Assembly (NCBI RefSeq): GCF_005404945.1
Contig: NZ_BJDG01000006.1
Location: forward strand, 79,733 to 143,732
DNA length: 64,000 nucleotides
From: Lactiplantibacillus pingfangensis
Lineage (GTDB): Bacteria > Bacillota > Bacilli > Lactobacillales > Lactobacillaceae
Reading direction: 5' to 3'
Shown one piece after another: positions 59,749-64,000 of this stretch. Made by a program: the position numbers and the translations under genes. Within the stretch, counting starts at the first letter, position 1. Each line of letters starts with the position of its first letter. Under the pieces are notes generated by a model. The model did not search any database and had not been told where the DNA came from. It saw only the letters and a list, made by a program, of their open reading frames with translations.

Positions 59749-59893
59749 AAGTTGAAAAAGCAAAAGGGCTCGTAAGCACCATCGTATAGGCAACAGACAC
59801 CTCCAAATTAGTGGCCATTCCACTCTCGCTAAACCTAACCTAAAAACAGTTAAATTAGCTGAAAGCGGCCACGTCAACTATTTCATTCCTAAA
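59749..59893 (+). repeat. Modular element copy 7: deletion derivative without A1 and A2
   Basis: Contains left end AAGTTGAAAAAGCAAAAGGG, the CCAAATTAGTGG stretch, linker CTAACCTAAAAACAGTTAAA, then TTAGCTGAAAGCGGCCACG with no A2, matching the unfilled site seen in copy 2. Right terminus missing. Confidence 0.7.
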
Positions 59894-59905
59894 TTTCTGC
59901 CGCTG

Positions 59906-60493
59906 CTAGTCAGTTGCTAGCTTAATCTTCCGAACGACACGTGCCGGATTGCCGACCACGACCATGTCAGGTGAGACGTCTTTGGTGACGACCGAACCGG
60001 CACCCACAATCGCATGCGCCCCAATCGTAATCCCCGGCAAAACAATGGCTCCCGCACCAATCCACGCACCTTGTTCAACATGGATTGGCTTCGGTTGAAC
60101 CTGTCGCCGATACCGCGGATCTTCCAAGTGATTGACCGTGATCAAGCTAACCTTTGGGCCAATCAAGACGTCATCCGCCAGATAAATCCCTCCCATATCC
60201 GTAAACATGCAATCCTGATTGACAAATACGCGCTCACCAACAAAAATATGCCGGCCAAAATCACTATGAAATGGTACTTCAATGGTACTACTCGTTGGCA
60301 TCGGCTTTAAAAAGATTTCGTTTAGTTGCTGGCGTTGTTCGGCCGGACTCGCAGTTAATTGATTATATTTGGCCAAGCGCCGTTTAGTTTTAGTGACAAT
60401 TTGTGCTTCAATAATCGCCCAAGTTGGTGTTGTCACAGAAATTGGTTCCCCATTGAGGGTCGCTTGTAAGATTGCTTGTACTGCTGTTGTCAT
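59906..60493 (-). CDS. Sugar O-acetyltransferase, left-handed beta-helix (Maa/LacA type)
   Basis: 195 residues. N-terminal Maa helical region (KTKRRLAKYNQLTASPAEQR), then hexapeptide repeats (VFVNQDCMFTDMGGIYLADD, VGAGSVVTKDV) and the catalytic histidine region LITVNHLEDP. Transfers acetyl from CoA to maltose, galactoside or a related sugar. Ribosome site is weak. No operon partner. Confidence 0.9.
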   Translation of the reverse strand: MTTAVQAILQATLNGEPISVTTPTWAIIEAQIVTKTKRRLAKYNQLTASPAEQRQQLNEIFLKPMPTSSTIEVPFHSDFGRHIFVGERVFVNQDCMFTDMGGIYLADDVLIGPKVSLITVNHLEDPRYRRQVQPKPIHVEQGAWIGAGAIVLPGITIGAHAIVGAGSVVTKDVSPDMVVVGNPARVVRKIKLATD

Positions 60494-60790
60494 AATTTTT
60501 GCTCTACTTTGATTGTTATTTGATCATCTCAAGTATAAAAACAGTCCCAAGACATGTCCAATGCCTATGTTAAATGGTAAGTCATACAAAAATATCATAG
60601 TATCAAAAAAATCTTCTGAGCGTTTTTTACGGTATCAAATTACGAACCGTCATACAATAGATATTGAACACGGTTCATAAAGTCACATTAATAACATCAT
60701 CAATGATCGGTAATCAGTTGACACGGCTGCTGTCATAAAACCGCTAATGTCTGAAAATTTTCACAATTCACAACCATTGCAAAACTGGTT

Positions 60791-60818
60791 TTGACATAGC
60801 CTTGAGCTCAGGTATAAT
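60791..60818 (+). promoter_or_regulatory. Promoter of the MORN-acyltransferase operon
   Basis: TTGACA (60791-60796), 16-bp spacer, TATAAT (60813-60818), 56 nt before the first start codon. The remaining spacer 60494-60790 shows no gene. Confidence 0.85.
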
Positions 60819-60873
60819 TAAATTAAAATATTTATAATTAATTAACTTTAAGAACGAAAAGGACTGGGAAGAA

Positions 60874-61248
60874 ATGAAAAAGCGTTGGTTATTTGAGGGA
60901 CTAGTGGTGTTGATCCTTTTTGTGTTAGCGGGGTTCAGCTTATCGACCCCTCACCATCAACAAGCTCACTATACTTTGGATCACGAAAAAATTGTTTATG
61001 ACGGTGAGATGTTAAAAAATAAATTTAGTGGTCATGGTAAATTAACATTGAACAATCAAGATTATTACGTTGGTCATTTTAAAGATGGCCAATTTTCTGG
61101 TCACGGTACCTTTAAGTCACATGAAAATTGGCAATATCAAGGTCGCTTTACGGCTGGTGTCCCCGATGGAAAAGGGACTTTAACGACTGCCAACAAGAAG
61201 AATTATCGCGGGGTCTTTAAAAAAGGGGAATTAGTTCATGCGGATTAA
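60874..61248 (+). CDS. Membrane-anchored MORN-repeat protein
   Basis: 124 residues: signal anchor (LFEGLVVLILFVLAGFSL) then four MORN-type repeats outside the cell (YDGEMLKNKFSGHGKLTL, YVGHFKDGQFSGHGTF, YQGRFTAGVPDGKGTL, YRGVFKKGELVH). MORN repeats mediate lipid or protein contacts. The gene overlaps the OatA-like acyltransferase by 11 bp, so the two are translated together and probably act on the same surface target. Confidence 0.85.
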   Translation: MKKRWLFEGLVVLILFVLAGFSLSTPHHQQAHYTLDHEKIVYDGEMLKNKFSGHGKLTLNNQDYYVGHFKDGQFSGHGTFKSHENWQYQGRFTAGVPDGKGTLTTANKKNYRGVFKKGELVHAD

Positions 61249-63094
61249 ATGGTTTAGCTTTGTACGAATTGCTGGCTTAGTTTCAGTCTTAACTTACCAC
61301 TTCTTTAAAAATGCTTATCCGGGTGGCTTTATTGGGGTGGACATCTTCTTCACTTTCTCTGGCTTCTTAATTACCGCGCTCATGTTAGATGAATTTGCGT
61401 CAACCCAGCATTTTCGCCTACTCGCCTTTTACCGGCGCCGTTTTTATCGCATTGTGCCACCACTAGTCTTATCCATACTAGTAGTTGTGCCTCTCACCTA
61501 TTTAATTAGTCCGAACTATATTACCGGACTTGGCAAACAAATTGCGGCGGCAATCGGTTTTACCACGAATTATTTTGAAATTATGACGGGTGGCAGTTAT
61601 GAATCAAAGTTCATTCCACACCTATTCGTTCATACTTGGTCACTCGCGGTTGAAATGCACTTCTATCTTATTTGGGGTTTTTTGATTGCCATATTCACAC
61701 AGGTCATTCGGCGCTTTGATTTTTCTGACGCGCGTAAATCTCAAATTTTTCGTCTGAGTGTTCGGATTGTTTCATTAATTCTCACAATTGAAAGTTTCAC
61801 GGCAATGGCTGTTGGTAGTGCTGGCTTGGCTGACTTTTCAAAAGTTTACTTTTCAAGTGTCACGCACAGCTTCCCATTTTTCGTCGGGGCCTTGCTTGCT
61901 AGTTTCACTGGCATCAAGTCCATTCCACGGGCATTCGATCGACTCATGGCACGGTCAAACGCGCTGGTAGTCAGCTTCGAACTGATTTTAACTTTTGCGG
62001 TCTTAGGACTTTTAGGCCTGCGCATGCAATTTTCAAGTCGTGGCACTTATACTGGTGGGATTCTGTTAGCAAGCCTGCTCGCAGCGTTAGCAATTCTGTT
62101 AGCACGAATTCTGCATAATTGTACGCCGAACCGCCAAGAACCGCGTTGGGCCACATTTATCGCTGATATCAGTTACAGTATGTACCTCTATCACTGGCCG
62201 TTATTCGTGATTTTCTCGCAATTAGTGCCAGTCGGTTGGGCGGTCGTCATCACGCTAGCGATTGGCGTGCCTTTCTCGGCATTGTCTTACTATATTATTG
62301 AACCGATGATTGCTGGAAAACGTCCGCGGGCTTTGCACGCGTTCACCACCAGTCGCCTACGTGGATTTAAACAAGCGTTAGTCGCTGGCGCAGTGGTCTT
62401 AGTTACGGTGACCGGCTACACCGCCTATCATGCCCCAACGCTAACCGGATTAGAACGTCAACTTTGGATCGGCGGGATTTATCAATCGACCGACCAAATG
62501 ACCACGACTAAAAACGTCGTCATGGCCGCAGTCAAGACGAAATCAACCAACGGTCAACAGTCCACCACGCCGGTCAAAACAGCCAAGGGTGTTTCGATTA
62601 TTGGTGACAGTGTCACTCTTGGCACCCGGGATTATCTGGGCAAACACGTGGCTAACAGTACGATTGACGCGCAAGGTGAACGCACCATGGATCTGGCCTA
62701 CAATGTCATGATGACTCAACAAAAGAATCACGTCTTGCGTCAAAACGTCGTCATTTGTATTGGGACTAACGCCCTCGACGGTTGGCAACAACAATTGGAT
62801 AAGTTAATCCATGACTTGGAACCGGGACACCGGCTAATTCTGGTCACCCCTTATGACCAACGCGCCAACCCAAGTTGGAATTCTTCAAAATTGGCCGACT
62901 ATGAACGGACCTTGCCGGCCAAATTTAAATTCATTACGATCGCCGACTGGCAAAAGCTAGCAGCGCAACACCCAGATGTCTTCAAAGGTACCGATGGCGT
63001 CCACTTTGCTGGCCGTGAAAGTGGTGACATCATCTACGCCCAAGCCGTCAACGATGGCTTGAAGGCCGCCGCTAAAACGCCACTGAAAAAATAA
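61238..63094 (+). CDS. OatA-like O-acyltransferase with SGNH domain
   Basis: 618 residues: acyltransferase-3 membrane domain (FSGFLITALMLDEF; RRRFYRIVPPLVL; HTWSLAVEMHFYLIWGF) with about eleven helices, then an extracellular SGNH domain from about residue 440 (SIIGDSVTLGT, CIGTNALDG, DGVHFAG). Such proteins move acetyl from the cytoplasm to wall sugars (OatA on muramic acid, OatB on glucosamine in L. plantarum); the acceptor here is unknown. Coupled to the MORN-repeat gene. Confidence 0.92.
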   Translation: MRIKWFSFVRIAGLVSVLTYHFFKNAYPGGFIGVDIFFTFSGFLITALMLDEFASTQHFRLLAFYRRRFYRIVPPLVLSILVVVPLTYLISPNYITGLGKQIAAAIGFTTNYFEIMTGGSYESKFIPHLFVHTWSLAVEMHFYLIWGFLIAIFTQVIRRFDFSDARKSQIFRLSVRIVSLILTIESFTAMAVGSAGLADFSKVYFSSVTHSFPFFVGALLASFTGIKSIPRAFDRLMARSNALVVSFELILTFAVLGLLGLRMQFSSRGTYTGGILLASLLAALAILLARILHNCTPNRQEPRWATFIADISYSMYLYHWPLFVIFSQLVPVGWAVVITLAIGVPFSALSYYIIEPMIAGKRPRALHAFTTSRLRGFKQALVAGAVVLVTVTGYTAYHAPTLTGLERQLWIGGIYQSTDQMTTTKNVVMAAVKTKSTNGQQSTTPVKTAKGVSIIGDSVTLGTRDYLGKHVANSTIDAQGERTMDLAYNVMMTQQKNHVLRQNVVICIGTNALDGWQQQLDKLIHDLEPGHRLILVTPYDQRANPSWNSSKLADYERTLPAKFKFITIADWQKLAAQHPDVFKGTDGVHFAGRESGDIIYAQAVNDGLKAAAKTPLKK

Positions 63095-63106
63095 TCTTTA
63101 ACTCGA

Positions 63107-63156
63107 ACATGCGTCAATGATTGGATTGAATCCCAGTCATTGGCGCATGTTTTTTG
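63107..63156 (+). terminator. Terminator of the MORN-acyltransferase operon
   Basis: ACATGCGTCAATGA pairs with TCATTGGCGCATGT (one mismatch), 16-nt loop, TTTTTT. Confidence 0.88.
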
Positions 63157-63160
63157 ATTG

Positions 63161-63778
63161 TTAATTTTTCAGACTGATTTTTGGATGAACTAGTGCCGCA
63201 CAGCAGCCGCTCAAGCTCGACAAAATCGTCCAAGACGCAATGCCAGTATAATAACCGAGTTCATAGCCAGCAACATTCATTCCTGCTGGCGCGACACCCT
63301 TAAATTGTATTGGCCAAATAATCGCCACATTTAAAATTAACAACATCACAAATATAATCCCCACTTTTAGCCAATCTTTGGCCTTCGGTTGCAGTGTCGT
63401 GGCTAAAACAATTAAATTGATTAGCAACGCGAGTGCCAACCATTCCGCCACTTGCCAATTTAAAAAGTGATTCAAATAACTTAAAAATAACAAGCCAATA
63501 TTTAAATAGGCGCTCACCAATTTAATTCGTAAACTACGCTGACTGGTCACAGCTTGTGCTTCATATTGTTTTAACATGCCTAGATCTTCTTTCATTAATT
63601 TGTCTAATGTAATGCCATAAACGGTACTAATTTTCACTAGCATCATAATATCTGGATAACTGCGTTCATTTTCCCAACTCGAAATCGTCTTCCGCGACAC
63701 GTGTAATTTGTCGGCAATTGCCGTCTGTGTCATCTGTTTTTGATGCCGAATTAACTTTAAATTTTCCGAGAATCTCAT
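63161..63778 (-). CDS. XRE-family regulator with C-terminal membrane domain
   Basis: 205 residues. HTH about 1-60 (SENLKLIRHQKQMTQTAIAD and HVSRKTISSWENERSYPDI) followed by four predicted membrane helices from about residue 90. Membrane-tethered XRE proteins of this plan are common in lactobacilli and may sense envelope stress. ATG of MRFSENLKL is used; GGTGGTGGGG lies just upstream. Confidence 0.87.
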   Translation of the reverse strand: MRFSENLKLIRHQKQMTQTAIADKLHVSRKTISSWENERSYPDIMMLVKISTVYGITLDKLMKEDLGMLKQYEAQAVTSQRSLRIKLVSAYLNIGLLFLSYLNHFLNWQVAEWLALALLINLIVLATTLQPKAKDWLKVGIIFVMLLILNVAIIWPIQFKGVAPAGMNVAGYELGYYTGIASWTILSSLSGCCAALVHPKISLKN

Positions 63779-63883
63779 TTGCCCCACCACCCATGATTAA
63801 TCGTACTAATTTCCGCACCATCCGGCAAGCTAAGCTTCTTAGCAACGCCGCTGTATTAGCCATTCCAAGTTTAAAAGGTCATA

Positions 63884-63922
63884 AAAAAATCAGTCAACTA
63901 ACTTACCGTTGACTGATTTTTT
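63884..63922. terminator. Bidirectional terminator-like hairpin
   Basis: AAAAAATCAGTCAA/TTGACTGATTTTTT, 14 perfect pairs, 11-nt loop. The gene it serves may lie beyond the window. Confidence 0.8.
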
Positions 63923-63941
63923 AGGCTCTATAATATCTGTT

Positions 63942-63985
63942 GTTGGTAATCAAGACCAATCTTGGTTACTGGCAACGGATTTTTT
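63942..63985 (+). terminator. Second hairpin with T-run at window edge
   Basis: GTTGGTAATCAAGA pairs imperfectly with TCTTGGTTACTGGCAAC, then GGATTTTTT. A TATAAT (63930-63935) precedes it, so a very short transcript is conceivable. Confidence 0.4.
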
Positions 63986-64000
63986 ATGCACTTTTTATGC

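Noticed and set aside
63718..63912. Plus-strand ORF opposite the XRE start
   Set aside because: No ribosome site and overlaps the XRE coding start; most likely noise.
1..64000. CRISPR arrays, tRNA or rRNA genes, replication origin
   Set aside because: No regularly spaced short repeats, no tRNA-like cloverleaf with CCA context or rRNA sequence recognised. The A1/A2 cloverleaves are about twice tRNA size and lack T-loop and anticodon features.

Overview
The window comes from a low-to-mid GC Gram-positive lactic acid bacterium, most probably Lactiplantibacillus plantarum or a close relative (L. paraplantarum, L. pentosus). The basis is a solitary gallate decarboxylase gene (lpdC) beside a gallate permease and a LysR regulator, a WxL/DUF916/LPXTG (Csc-type) surface cluster, a KxYKxGKxW-signal MucBP adhesin, many PTS genes and CcpA cre sites. 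No rRNA, tRNA or CRISPR array is visible.

Layout. 1-998: 3' part of rsgA. 1.3-8.8 kb: aryl-/beta-glucoside use (two GH1 phospho-beta-glucosidases, ROK kinase, Lac-family PTS IIB and IIC without IIA, divergent GntR regulator). 9.5-16.5 kb: DUF2798 protein, cytochrome b5 domain protein, a decayed stretch, mntH with an MntR-like box, a vanZ-like gene, an IS1182-type element sitting in a terminator loop, and a VIT-family gene. 16.6-19.4 kb: anaerobic ribonucleotide reductase nrdD-nrdG behind an NrdR-box pair. 20-26 kb: lipoprotein, M20 peptidase, PTS IIABC, deformylase-like gene and apbE. 26-29 kb: MucBP adhesin. 29.4-35.6 kb: dus, then tanR, gacP, lpdC. 35.8-49.4 kb: regulator/transporter pairs (ArsR-CDF, Rrf2-reductase, two TetR with an ABC-2 exporter, MarR-ABC exporter), a bacteriocin-immunity gene with an unlisted 33-codon peptide gene, arsC, DMT exporter, SGNH hydrolase. 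50.5-54.3 kb: WxL cluster. 54.8-63.8 kb: MacB-like ABC transporter with divergent TetR, a matrixin-like protease, an acetyltransferase, a MORN-repeat protein with an OatA-like acyltransferase, and a membrane-anchored XRE regulator.

Main discovery. The intergenic spaces carry a family of modular repeats (3873-4400, 8986-9291, 21833-22108, 32012-32395, 46486-47021, 57873-58302, 59749-59893 and a fragment at 49561-49634). Full copies are about 530 bp, have 18-bp imperfect inverted termini (consensus AAGGTTGMAAGWWCAAAA) and contain two independent modules, A1 (about 155 nt) and A2 (about 175 nt), each folding into a closed multi-arm, cloverleaf-like structure. Comparing copies, the stems change sequence on both sides while staying paired, so selection appears to act on the fold. 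Some copies lack A2 and show what looks like the unfilled site. No transposase or convincing protein is encoded within the copies. I do not know of a described family matching this, but I could not search Rfam or ISfinder. A second unrelated hairpin repeat (family B) occurs at 10811-10977 and 19784-19950.
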